Origin: Membranipora membranacea
Lineage: Eukaryota; Bryozoa; Gymnolaemata; Cheilostomatida; Membraniporidae
DNA length: 64,000 nucleotides
NCBI GenBank assembly: GCA_914767715.1
Contig: OU612067.1
Span: 17,613,001 to 17,677,000 of the forward strand
Reading direction: 5' to 3'
In this document: positions 35,701 through 43,622 of the stretch, piece by piece
Layout: each line of letters opens with the position of its first letter
Numbering within the stretch: the stretch's first letter is position 1
The notes under the pieces: generated by a model
What the model was told of the DNA's origin: nothing
The model's database searches: none
The model's input: the letters and a program-made list of their open reading frames with translations, nothing else
Translations under genes and position numbers: made by a program

Positions 35701-37620
35701 CATTCGGATTTGCTCCGACCCACTGATTACGCTGCGCGCAGCCAGTGAAAAGGGAGCCACATGAGAAAACCGGCAAAACCGTATAAAGCCGGGCAAAACC
35801 GTATAAAACCAGGCAAAACCTGGCAAACCGGCAAAATTGAACAAAACCGGGTAAAACCGGATAAAACCGGATAAAACCGGATAAAACCGGGTAAAACCGG
35901 ATAAAACCGGATAAAACCGAATAAAACTGGATAAAACCGGAAAAACTTGATAAAATCAAATAAAGCCATAAAACTGGGCAAAGCTGGGTAACTCGGCCTA
36001 GGAGCTTGCCGGTCGGCTCTAAGTCATCAGTTATGCGACATGAGCACAGGCAGGTGATACACTCTCCGGAGGTGGCCTTATCCGTTAAGAGAATAATGGT
36101 TTCCGGTGCCCCTTATATCTTGAGGATAAAAAAAACTTACATTTGGTACATTTGGTAATGCAGGTGCAATATTTATACTACAGATGGTGGAAGAGAGCAT
36201 GAAGGTCTATGTACTAATTGGATGAAGAATTTGAAGACTGGGCAAACTGTAGTAACAAATATTCATTTGCATGATGACGTAAAAAGTTGACAGGGAACAA
36301 GCACCCTGATTTCCTTTTTTGTCAGTATATAAAGTGCCCAATTGTCCACTATCAATATTATTCTCCCTACTAAATGAGCAAGAAAAAAAATTGGCCACTC
36401 AGTTCATCTATGAATAGTAATCTTAACATTTATAATTATAGGATTTGTCACATCCGTCGTTTTTGCCTGAGTCGCATCATTGTGATTTTTTCCGCACTCC
36501 CCTGCTTTAGGTCTTATTCCTAAAAAGGTAGGTCAGATACACCTCTTCTTTGGATGTCAGACTCCACTAGAGCAGATACACAGAGTAGAGATCAAGGATA
36601 TGTGTAATCAAGGTATAATCAGCGGCTACCATGTGGCATTTTCCAGGCAACCCGGTCAGCCAAAGGTAAGCTCAGATTGTAATACGAATATAAAATGTGT
36701 TTTTTATTGCGGTATAAATGTTTTAAGACTACCATTAAACAGTACAATCACCCTAACTAAATAAGAACCTGTATTAACAGTGTTACATGTATGCAGAGAG
36801 GTCTGGAGTCAAAAATAGGATGGTTTATCAGAGGTTAAATTAAGAATAATTCCGCAACATGGTTTTCCTTAATTTATTGCATCAGCGGACAAAAATTCAG
36901 TAGCAATCTTGTTATAACTTTTTAGCGACATGTACAAGATGACCTTGATCGACACAGGCAGCAGATATCTCATCTCATTAATGAGCAGAATGGGCATATC
37001 TATGTCTGTGGTGATGCCAGAATGGCAGAAGATGTGACAATTTTATTGGATGAAATTCTTGCTGTGAAGAAGCCGAACGGTGTGAAAATGAATGGATACA
37101 GTGCAAAATCTGGCATGATCAATGGTATAATAAAGAAGACTGATGATGTAGACCTGAATGATAATCAGAATGGAGATGTTCACACCCTTAGAAGCCCAGC
37201 AGGGCTACTGAAGGTATTAGAATTATTCACCAAAGTATCATACGTTATCATACATAGGCCTACTAATTGTGTGAGATAAAAGGGAAAAGACCGTAATCCC
37301 AAGATTCATGAAAAAAATCCACCTTGCATTATTTTCCTTCACACTCCTCCCCCATTGACCCAAATCCACAGGACAGATTGCATGGTAGTTGCCTCCAGTG
37401 GCAAAAACTATTCTTGTCTAAAAATGTTTGTTCGTGGAACAATTTTGTTATAGACATTTATTCCTTGTTTTCTCCTGTCTGTCATTCATGTAACAGCGGC
37501 AGCCCATGAACGTCCAATATAAACACTACACCAAACAGCCAGTTTCTTTTTGTCTAGGAGGAAGGGAGATATCATGAAGATATTTATTTATTTATTTATT
37601 TATTTATTGAGGTTTTCTAA
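19200..37620 (+). CDS. NOS: Nitric oxide synthase (NOS), disrupted at the 3' end
   Basis: Haem-thiolate oxygenase fused to a flavin reductase; makes NO and citrulline from L-arginine with NADPH, O2, BH4, calmodulin, FMN and FAD. Exons: 19200-19316, 20629-20787, 25055-25209, 25421-25583, 28128-28219, 28601-28761, 29139-29268, 29587-29758, 30370-30471, 31024-31218, 31477-31550, 31922-32066, 32477-32685, 33095-33244, 33561-33803, 34137-34315, 34571-34731, 35351-35567, 36184-36278, 36511-36665, 36926-37213, 37558-37620. All are GT-AG and in phase, except that 36278 (phase 0) cannot join 36511 (phase 1). The missing piece is where the NADPH-binding GPGTG exon belongs. The last exon is cut by a LINE; reading through, the frame ends at TAA 37618-37620. 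About 1,130 codons are seen, close to the length of short NOS forms without a PDZ domain. Confidence 0.93.
20447..20588. repeat. Long inverted repeat in NOS intron 1 (66-bp arms, 10-nt loop)
   Basis: Arm 20447-20512 pairs with 20523-20588 with only a few mismatches, mostly at the outer end and near the loop. Central segment: tgtcggcatagctggtagtg. It ends 40 bp before NOS exon 2. Confidence 0.92.
22915..23070 (+). repeat. Possible tRNA-derived SINE in NOS intron 2
   Basis: Contains aggttcaaaccc (22964-22975), close to the Pol III B-box consensus GGTTCRAANCC, about 40 bp after a weak A-box-like ctcagtgttaaggg. The body gtcgcgggccattcgccctag follows. A true tRNA fold is not supported, so a SINE head is the better reading. 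No target duplication or tail was identified. Confidence 0.35.
23176..23945 (+). repeat. Degenerate direct repeats in NOS intron 2
   Basis: Blocks recur in the same orientation: gggggaccct...ctttcata (23176, 23760), aattcaaacagacaccaaag (23240, 23825) and tctcactagtttcaattgct (23650, 23873). The first two share an offset of about 585 bp; the third is offset by about 224 bp. These look like old local duplications. Confidence 0.6.
24715..24905. repeat. Low-complexity CA/CT-rich tract (accaca/ctccac)
   Basis: Imperfect repeats of cacaccac and ccactccatgctgcacaac in NOS intron 2, about 150 bp before exon 3. Open frames over it on both strands (24655-25063) come from the skewed composition. Confidence 0.75.
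25055..31218 (+). CDS. NOS: NOS exons 3-10 (oxygenase domain)
   Basis: Exon 3 has the dimer-interface zinc motif C-x4-C (Cys codons 25073 and 25088). Exon 4 has the haem-ligating Cys in [11 protein letters not shown] (codon 25551-25553). Exon 6 gives [13 protein letters not shown] and LGDPANV. Exon 8 gives GWYMSTEI with the Glu that binds the substrate guanidinium (29711-29713). Exon 10 gives [15 protein letters not shown], the haem/BH4-side signature. All these are standard for functional NOS and none is damaged. Exons: 25055-25209, 25421-25583, 28128-28219, 28601-28761, 29139-29268, 29587-29758, 30370-30471, 31024-31218. Confidence 0.95.
25746..25777 (+). repeat. G-rich tract able to form a G-quadruplex, NOS intron 4
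   Basis: Four G-runs separated by AGGAA (gggg-aggaa-ggggg-aggaa-ggggg-aggaa-ggg) on the coding strand, 160 bp after the haem-ligand exon. It fits the G3+N1-7 pattern. Confidence 0.75.
28846..28932. repeat. Perfect 87-bp palindrome in NOS intron 6 (43-bp arms, 1-nt centre)
   Basis: Arm 28846-28888 (cgatgccgtacagcatgaca...) is the exact reverse complement of 28890-28932, with a single A at 28889 between them. It lies 84 bp after exon 6. Confidence 0.95.
29519..29561 (+). repeat. (AACC)n microsatellite, NOS intron 7
   Basis: About 10.5 perfect copies of aacc, ending 25 bp before the exon 8 acceptor. Confidence 0.95.
30562..30799 (+). repeat. 11-bp minisatellite (taccattacaa)n, NOS intron 9
   Basis: About 21-22 copies of an 11-mer, nearly perfect; one unit has ttgcaat instead of ttacaat near 30766. 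No spacers. Confidence 0.97.
31477..33803 (+). CDS. NOS: NOS exons 11-15 (calmodulin-binding helix and FMN domain)
   Basis: Exon 11 and the start of exon 12 encode a basic, amphipathic segment ([19 protein letters not shown]) in the place of the calmodulin-binding helix. [13 protein letters not shown] in exon 12 is the FMN phosphate loop, [11 protein letters not shown] in exon 13 the second FMN loop, and [17 protein letters not shown] in exon 14 the third. The segment between the second and third loops is short, so the large autoinhibitory insert of constitutive vertebrate NOS is reduced or absent. Exons: 31477-31550, 31922-32066, 32477-32685, 33095-33244, 33561-33803. Confidence 0.93.
34137..37213 (+). 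CDS. NOS: NOS exons 16-22 (FAD/NADPH domain), GPGTG exon missing
   Basis: [13 protein letters not shown], the helical insert ([14 protein letters not shown]) and RYYSISSSP (FAD) are present. GLCTNW follows in 36184-36278. The next recognisable exon is 36511-36665 (LFFGCQ...FSRQPGQPK), so the family's GPGTGIAPFRSF segment, which holds the NADPH pyrophosphate, is absent. The phases of the two exons are incompatible, as expected if an exon is lost between them. A frame after an acceptor at about 36441 gives HPSFLPE, vaguely like the SFHLPE lead-in, but it runs into a stop. Exon 36926-37213 has [12 protein letters not shown] and then an unusual polar insert of about 50 residues before the C-terminus. 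Exons: 34137-34315, 34571-34731, 35351-35567, 36184-36278, 36511-36665, 36926-37213. Confidence 0.88.
35764..35990 (+). repeat. 10-bp minisatellite (ataaaaccgg)n, NOS intron 18
   Basis: About 22 degenerate copies of a 10-mer (variants gtaaaaccgg, gcaaaaccgg, ataaaaccga). The period lets all minus-strand frames stay open with a repeating Phe/Gly/Pro-rich peptide, which is an artefact. Confidence 0.95.
37558..37583 (+). CDS. NOS: NOS last coding exon, left part (EEGRYHEDI)
   Basis: After the acceptor ttttgtctag the frame reads EEGRYHEDI, the end signature of NOS (RYHEDI-F/Y-G). It then runs directly into the (ttta)n tail of the LINE. With the insertion the protein would end [11 protein letters not shown] and stop at TAA 37618-37620. 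The phase agrees with exon 22 (phase 0). Confidence 0.9.
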
Positions 37621-37837
37621 AAGTTTATAATTAAAGCAAATTAAAAATAACTTGTTGACCTCATACACATTAACATAGATACAAAAAATGACTTGAATAA
37701 AAAGATATAAGTGGTAGGGTGTTACATACTATATAGTGTGTAGGATAATGAAAGCATGGTATCATAAATTGCATGAATAAGATGAAAAAAGAAAATAAGA
37801 AACAGAGAGTGGCAAACAAAAATACAAGTTAACAACA

Positions 37838-40768
37838 TTAGGTGGGATTAAATGATAATGATTCATGAGGCTTGGTTGATTTAGTTACAAACGTATGAAA
37901 AATATTTAAAAAGGCTGATTTGCCTAGGTTTGATCTAAATGAGGGTTTAATTATTGCACAGTTGCTACGAAGTGATCGTGTATGTCTGTTTGATTTGCTA
38001 ACGAGATGAAGTATGTGCTTGGATGCACGACCTTTATGGACCCTCGATTTGACAAAATTGTGAAAAAGAAAATTCCTTCTACTGTGGAGAGTATGTAAAT
38101 TTAGGAGCAAGCGGCCAGATGTGACAGAAAATTGTTTGGGGGCTGAAGTTATGATTCTGATTGCTTTATTTTGTACTTTTTCTAATGTATCTGAATTTTT
38201 GGCTAAACCATCAAGGTACAATGATGAGCAGTATTCTACTATAGGTCTGATCAGTGATTTGTAAGTCTTCAATGAGTTTTCTACTGTCATGTATTTTTTT
38301 AGTTTTGATAACAAGTAGACCATTTTGTTTGCTTTAGAGGCGGTGGCATTAGCCTGAGGGGTTAAACTAAGTTCTGAATCAAGAAGAACTCCAAGAAGAT
38401 TGAGTGAATGCTTGGATTCTATTTTCAAATTGTTTATTTGGATTTGGTAAAAATCTTCTACTTTCCTATTTGAGAAAATACAGTATTGAGTTTTGGATAA
38501 GTTGAGTTGAAGGAGATTGTTTGAATACCAATTCGATACTTCTCTCATCAATGACTCAGATTTATCCATTAAGGTATGGATATCTGTTGCTGTGCAGTAA
38601 ATAACGGTGTCATCAGCGTAAGCGAATGCAGTTTTGTGCTTGTTAAGGAGATCATTGATAGCAAGATTGAATAAGATTGGACCTAGAACACTTCCTTGGG
38701 GTACTCCACATGTAATCGGTAGCGCACTGGACTGATCATGATCAACTTTCATGATTTGGGTTCGATGTGAAAGATAGGATGTAAATAATTTTGTTGTTGA
38801 CTCTGCAAAATTTAGTCGCTTTAGAGTGTGGATGAGTTGTCCATGATTTATAGTGTCAAATGCTTTACGTACGTCCAAAGACAGTGCACCTATGAAATTC
38901 GGTTGAGGGTTGTCTAGCGTTGTTCTCCAATTTTGTAAAAGAGAAAGTAGTAACTGTTCACTAGAATGGTGCTTACGAAAACCGAATTGTCGATCTGAGA
39001 GTATTCCATGTGTTTCGATAAAGGTCATAATTTGATTTTTCATATCTAGCTCAAACACCTTTGATATGATTGGCAGACTGGAAATTGGTCTGTAATTGCA
39101 AGGGTCTGTTTTATCGCCCTTCTTAAAGAGTGGGGTGACCAGGGCTGTTTTTAGGCAGTCAGGGAATATTGATTTCTTGTAGCATTCGTTAATGATCAGG
39201 GCTATGGGAAGAGCTAATAGGTCTGCAACAATTTGGTACAGGGAAGCTGGAAACATGGTCAAGCCACCCCGTTTATTTGGTTTGAGGGACTTTATCAGTT
39301 TGTAGATTGTTTCGCTCTCAACATATGTGAAAGAGAAACTTGGACCATGGAAAAGGTCAGGTTGTGGATCGATCTTAGGAATAAAAGCCGATTGTCCAGC
39401 GACCGTGGTGAAATATCTATTAAGGGCATTTGCCTTGTCAGAGTTTGAGGTGTAGGTAGAGTTTTGATAGCTAATTTTCTCGATTTGATCAGAGGATTTC
39501 TTCTTTCCTGTCAGTGATTTCAGGCAGGTGAAAAAACTTTTTTCATCTTTAGATAACGAGTCATTTATAAAGTCTTTCTTAGCATTCCTAATTTTATTTG
39601 TAACAAAGTTTCGAAACTTGTTGAACTGTTTGACTTGCGCTGTAGCTGGATTAGGTATATCCTTGAATACCCTCTTGTGAAATTTGTTTCTTAAATTAAT
39701 GAGATGCTGAATATCAGGGAAAAGCCACTGGTTTTTAGCCCCTCGCACTCTTTTTGTTTTAACTGGAGCATGCTTGTCAATCAGGTCAGAGATAAAGTTT
39801 TCGATATTTTCCATGCGGTGATGCAATGATTTGTTCATGTCAGTTGCTGTTTGCAGTAGTGGAAGTTTCGAACAGTCATTATAAAATTCCTCATGATTAA
39901 TGCTGTGAATATTTCTGGTTCTAATTAGTTTGCGTGGCTGTTTTATAGCATGATGTTGATTAATTACTAAGTATGTGGCATAGTGATCAGAAATTGATCT
40001 ATCGCATGTCAGGATCTTGCAACTATTAATGCTACTGTCACTGTTCACATAGTTGTGGTCTAATAAGCTTTCTCTCCCTAAATGGCTAATGTATGAAATC
40101 CCATTAACTTGCTGTAATAGCCCTGCAGACAAGAAGCTCTGCTCTAAATGTGTTTTTTCGTTTGATGAGGAATTCCAATTAATATTAAAATCTCCTAGTA
40201 GTATAAACTTATGGCCAACATATTGGTTTTGATGTAGAATTGAGCTCATCATTGTAATGAATTCGGTTTTGTTAGCATCAGGGGGAAGATAAATTGATCC
40301 GATGATGTAGCCGTGTTGGTTGTTTGTGGAAAGTATTTTTATCCAAACCGAGTCACAAAATTTGGACAGTTTAACACTTAATTGACTTATTATAGAGAAT
40401 TTATATGAAGATTTTACAAAGAGCGCAGCACCGCCTCCCCGGGATGTGGTTGTAGATTTTCTGTCACATCTAGCTATTGAGAATCCAGGCAAGTCAACAA
40501 GACTATTCGGAATATCAGGAGTGAGCCATGTTTCAGAAACAGAAAAAATGTCGGTTGACTTAAAAAGATTGAGGCTTTCATAATAAAACATCTTTTTATA
40601 TAATGACCTTACGTTGTGATGTAGAAGTCTCAAATTGTTGCTGGATGCAGGCTTCATCTCAGATAGGGAGCTAATAGTATTCCATATGCGGTTATGGTAG
40701 CAGAGACTTTGTTCATAAATGTTAGACGAGTTTATTGATGCTTGGTTTCTTACGCTTAGATTAGCCAT
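37838..40768 (-). CDS. LINE ORF2: endonuclease-reverse transcriptase, 976 aa
   Basis: The N-terminal part is an apurinic-type endonuclease (LLHHNVRSL near residue 48, SETWL near 78, GDFNINW near 194, SDHYATY near 264). The RT spans about residues 510-760 with YRPISSLPIISKVFE, ALSLDVRKAFDTINH, CGVPQGSVLGPILF and the catalytic FAYADDTVIY. The C-terminal region has SLIRPIVEYCSSLY and a Leu/Lys-rich tail typical of Jockey/CR1-like elements. No RNase H follows. The start codon overlaps the ORF1 stop by 8 bp (ATGGCTAA, 40761-40768), which suggests termination-reinitiation. No frameshift or stop. Confidence 0.95.
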   Translation of the reverse strand: MANLSVRNQASINSSNIYEQSLCYHNRIWNTISSLSEMKPASSNNLRLLHHNVRSLYKKMFYYESLNLFKSTDIFSVSETWLTPDIPNSLVDLPGFSIARCDRKSTTTSRGGGAALFVKSSYKFSIISQLSVKLSKFCDSVWIKILSTNNQHGYIIGSIYLPPDANKTEFITMMSSILHQNQYVGHKFILLGDFNINWNSSSNEKTHLEQSFLSAGLLQQVNGISYISHLGRESLLDHNYVNSDSSINSCKILTCDRSISDHYATYLVINQHHAIKQPRKLIRTRNIHSINHEEFYNDCSKLPLLQTATDMNKSLHHRMENIENFISDLIDKHAPVKTKRVRGAKNQWLFPDIQHLINLRNKFHKRVFKDIPNPATAQVKQFNKFRNFVTNKIRNAKKDFINDSLSKDEKSFFTCLKSLTGKKKSSDQIEKISYQNSTYTSNSDKANALNRYFTTVAGQSAFIPKIDPQPDLFHGPSFSFTYVESETIYKLIKSLKPNKRGGLTMFPASLYQIVADLLALPIALIINECYKKSIFPDCLKTALVTPLFKKGDKTDPCNYRPISSLPIISKVFELDMKNQIMTFIETHGILSDRQFGFRKHHSSEQLLLSLLQNWRTTLDNPQPNFIGALSLDVRKAFDTINHGQLIHTLKRLNFAESTTKLFTSYLSHRTQIMKVDHDQSSALPITCGVPQGSVLGPILFNLAINDLLNKHKTAFAYADDTVIYCTATDIHTLMDKSESLMREVSNWYSNNLLQLNLSKTQYCIFSNRKVEDFYQIQINNLKIESKHSLNLLGVLLDSELSLTPQANATASKANKMVYLLSKLKKYMTVENSLKTYKSLIRPIVEYCSSLYLDGLAKNSDTLEKVQNKAIRIITSAPKQFSVTSGRLLLNLHTLHSRRNFLFHNFVKSRVHKGRASKHILHLVSKSNRHTRSLRSNCAIIKPSFRSNLGKSAFLNIFHTFVTKSTKPHESLSFNPT

Positions 40769-42068
40769 TGTAGGTCCTGGGAGGGAAGACGTACGGTTTC
40801 TCTACTCGAAACAAAAGCTGATGCTTGTTAAAGGTTATGCCGTTTGCCAGTGCATTTCCTAGCTGTGTTTCATCATTGAAGTTAACTTTTACAGTTCGTA
40901 GAGGGTTAGTGCCATCTTTGGTCCTCATTCGGTACACTGTAGCGTCTTTGAATACTGTTTGGACCTCTTGTTGGAGGTCTTCATTCATTATGTAAATAGG
41001 AACATCTTTGATGATGCCAACATGTTGGCTCGGTTGAATGGGTCGTCTTGCTGATGAGCCTCCAAGTGCTTCAGCTTCCCATTTTTTTATTATTATATCT
41101 ACTTGTTCAGGTTTTGTTATCTGTATTATGAATTTCGGGTCTGCCGAGTTGAACTTGTATCGCTTGATAAAGTCAATCATCGTTGGTCCGTTTAATTTGC
41201 CGATTGCTTTTCTCACGTCATCCTGACTGATTGACGTGAAGTCCTGTTTTGTACTGTGTATTATAAAGCATTTTTCATGGTCGAATTCAGGGGTAGATTT
41301 GTCAGTATATTGACTTTTTGGTGGTTGTGTAAGGCGCTGATCTTGACGTTGTTGTTGTGCTTGTTGCTGCTGTTGTTGCTTTTGCTGCTGTTGTTGTGTC
41401 TGTTGAGGTTGTTCTCGTTGGTTGAGAGATTGGTGATATTGGTTTCTTTGTTCAGTGAAAGCTGACTTAGGCGGAATCGGTTGTTGGATATTTCTCATTA
41501 CTGCCTGACGATAATCAGCTGGGGGTGAGGAGACTTTGTCAAGTTTGGCCTCCATCATGTCTAGTTTCTCTGACATGACTTGAACTGCTCTCTCAATGGG
41601 GTTTTCATTTGGTATAGAGAATGCTTCTAGCTTAGCATGCATCTGCTCTAGTCTGTCAGACATAATTTCGATGATGCTCAGCATTTTCTGGCATGATTGG
41701 CAGTGGTCCAGGTCAGACTCTGCTTGCAGTGAATAAGTGTCCATGTTCTCTGTTGTCATCGTGGAAAGCGGTGTAGAAGGGCCTGTGGATGTTGATGTTT
41801 TGTTGCTGTCGCTGCTTGTGTCTAATCCGGTACTAGCATCCTTTGTAGATACTTTGGTATAATATTTGATTGGATTTGATATGCCTCCAGTTGTTTTAAG
41901 ATATTTTAAAGCAGCTGCCTCCGTCTCATACCCTTTGTGTTTATTTCCACTGTAGCCGTTCACTTGGAGATTGGCAGTATCCCAATCGTTATATAGTCCA
42001 ACTTTATGCCCAGCAATGACAGCATAAAATTTAAATCTTTTGCCTGATTTATTCAAATCAAGCGCCAT
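40761..42068 (-). CDS. LINE ORF1 with an RNase H1 N-domain-like module, 435 aa
   Basis: Residues about 11-58 (KFYAVIAGHKVGLYNDW...VNGYSGNKHKGYETEAAALKYL) match the pattern of the RNase H1 hybrid-binding/caulimovirus viroplasmin domain (KFYAV-x-G-x3-G-x-Y-x2-W...V-x-GY-x3-K-x-F/Y). Then come a Ser/Thr-rich linker, a likely coiled coil (about 120-190), a poly-Gln stretch (about 222-250) and an RRM-like C-terminal half (VGIIKDVPIYIMNEDL, LRTVKVNF). No CCHC knuckle is seen. ORF1 proteins coat the element RNA; a hybrid-binding module there is plausible but inferred. Confidence 0.85.
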   Translation of the reverse strand: MALDLNKSGKRFKFYAVIAGHKVGLYNDWDTANLQVNGYSGNKHKGYETEAAALKYLKTTGGISNPIKYYTKVSTKDASTGLDTSSDSNKTSTSTGPSTPLSTMTTENMDTYSLQAESDLDHCQSCQKMLSIIEIMSDRLEQMHAKLEAFSIPNENPIERAVQVMSEKLDMMEAKLDKVSSPPADYRQAVMRNIQQPIPPKSAFTEQRNQYHQSLNQREQPQQTQQQQQKQQQQQQAQQQRQDQRLTQPPKSQYTDKSTPEFDHEKCFIIHSTKQDFTSISQDDVRKAIGKLNGPTMIDFIKRYKFNSADPKFIIQITKPEQVDIIIKKWEAEALGGSSARRPIQPSQHVGIIKDVPIYIMNEDLQQEVQTVFKDATVYRMRTKDGTNPLRTVKVNFNDETQLGNALANGITFNKHQLLFRVEKPYVFPPRTYNG

Positions 42069-42163
42069 GATAGTAGAATTTCTTTTTATCTAGCCATAAA
42101 TAGCAATTAGTAGAGAGCGTGAATCAAAAACACAACCTCTCTGCTCCACTGCTCACTGCAAAT

Positions 42164-42193
42164 ATATACGGTGTAACAGGTGCTAATAAGTGA
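42164..42193 (+). pseudogene. NOS: NOS last coding exon, right part (YGVTGANK stop), cut off by the LINE
   Basis: Directly beyond the LINE 5' end, codons read ATA TAC GGT GTA ACA GGT GCT AAT AAG TGA. Placed after RYHEDI this is the normal end of NOS (I-Y-G-V...). It shows where the exon was split and that only about eight residues and the 3' UTR were separated from the rest. Confidence 0.85.
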
Positions 42194-43622
42194 GCCTATC
42201 AACTCGAGGTTTGAAGTTGGGTTATCGCGAAATATAATACCAAGCAAAGTTGGTGTTTGCTGTCAATTTTTAACAGCTTGATAATTACTTTCCTCAACAG
42301 ACAATAACTTATTTATATTTAAGTTTTACGTTATCTTCATGTCACATAACATTCATTTGTTACATCATGTCAGTTATATTAACTGTTACATCATCTGTGT
42401 ATCATGATTCATTATTCATAACTGTTACGGGCTATTGTTGTCAAAAAACCTCATGAAAACCTTCTTTTTAATATATAAAAGAGCTTTTATAGCTTTCACA
42501 GTTATGTAAGTAGAATCTCTCAAAGACATCGTTATACGATATAGTGATTCGTTATCTCATAGTATTCTGGTGGTTTGGTTACAGCTTTTTTTTATGTTTT
42601 ATTTGGATTACAACTGAAGAATGTCGCATAACTTTTCATTGTGCTATAATGGAGAAATAATAATATATGAAAGAAATTAATAAAATAAAAAACATCATAA
42701 AATAACTTTAGGAATCTGTTGTTCGGCCACATCACAAAATTTAATATGAATTTGACTTAGGTTAATCAGCTTTTTGTAGATTGAATTATTCATAAAATAA
42801 CTCACAACCTGCTTCTCATATAGAGGGGGAGACAACCATAACTATGATGTCATAAGTGTCCAAGCGTTTGTGTGCTGTCGGTAAATCCAAACAATAAAGG
42901 AGCAATTCTAAGCATGCATATGATTTACAAAGTCATTCAGGGTAAAAGTCTGCAGCTTTTCATACATAAAAAGAAAACATTTTTCTCATAGGATATGGCT
43001 GCTAATAATTTTCTTCTCAGTTTACTGCGTAAGCTATGAACAAATGTCATTTAAAAATATTCTATCAAAATAAACAATAGCACTCGGTTATTTGGACAAG
43101 TGGCAGCTCAACCAAACTCCGCAGTTTCATGCCAAAGACAAGCTGCCAAGCTCTCTTCGATCACCTCAGTCTGCAACATCATATCAAAGCCTAAATGCGC
43201 AGCGATATCCGATTCAAATATTCAAATAATTTTTTTCTGCCCAAATTACTCAAAAAATTAGAAAGAATACTCCCAAAATAGATACATATCAAACCCTTAG
43301 AACACAACTTTGCATTCAGGTGACGAATCTGGCTGATTTTCTAAAAATGCCTGACAGATTTACTACTAATATATGCTAAATCAAATTTGTCCGGGGCCTC
43401 TGAATACTATGGGTGCCATACATCGCCTGTACTCTGACTAATTTATTCTATCATCCATCTCAGTCCCCCTCATAAGACAAGACAAAACAAAGCTTGGTTG
43501 TAATGTTGAATACTGGTTTAATCACATATCCTGCTGTCGACCGGCAGCACAGACTCGCATGATGACACAATCTGTGCCGTGTAGACTTGTTATTTCCAAT
43601 TTCCTATCTCTGGGTGGTAATT
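42194..43622. other. Intergenic: former NOS 3' UTR and 3' flank of the TRIM-type gene
   Basis: Very AT-rich with no convincing ORF. NOS (plus) and the TRIM-type gene (minus) converge on it. It includes aataaa-like words (e.g. about 42680-42710), but I cannot tell which are used. Confidence 0.45.

Larger units (their letters stand above)
37582..42162 (-). mobile_element. Full-length non-LTR retrotransposon (LINE) inserted in the NOS last exon
   Basis: About 4.6 kb on the minus strand: 5' end near 42162, ORF1 (42068-40761), ORF2 (40768-37838) and a 3' end made of (aaat)n at 37583-37608. Both ORFs are intact, so the insertion is young. Flanks are gaagatat on the left and atatatacgg on the right, so a short atat duplication is likely; its exact length is masked by the tail. 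Endonuclease/RT order and a microsatellite tail fit the CR1/L2/Jockey group; I do not assign a clade more finely. Confidence 0.93.

Noticed and set aside
35659-35981. Three overlapping minus-strand ORFs with repeated Phe/Gly/Pro-rich peptide
   Set aside because: They arise from the 10-bp minisatellite, whose period keeps all frames open; no start context or homology, and they lie in a NOS intron.
36164-36183. Upstream acceptor (aatgcag at 36163) for the NOS exon at 36184
   Set aside because: It shifts the frame away from the FAD-binding GLCTNW reading and meets a stop.
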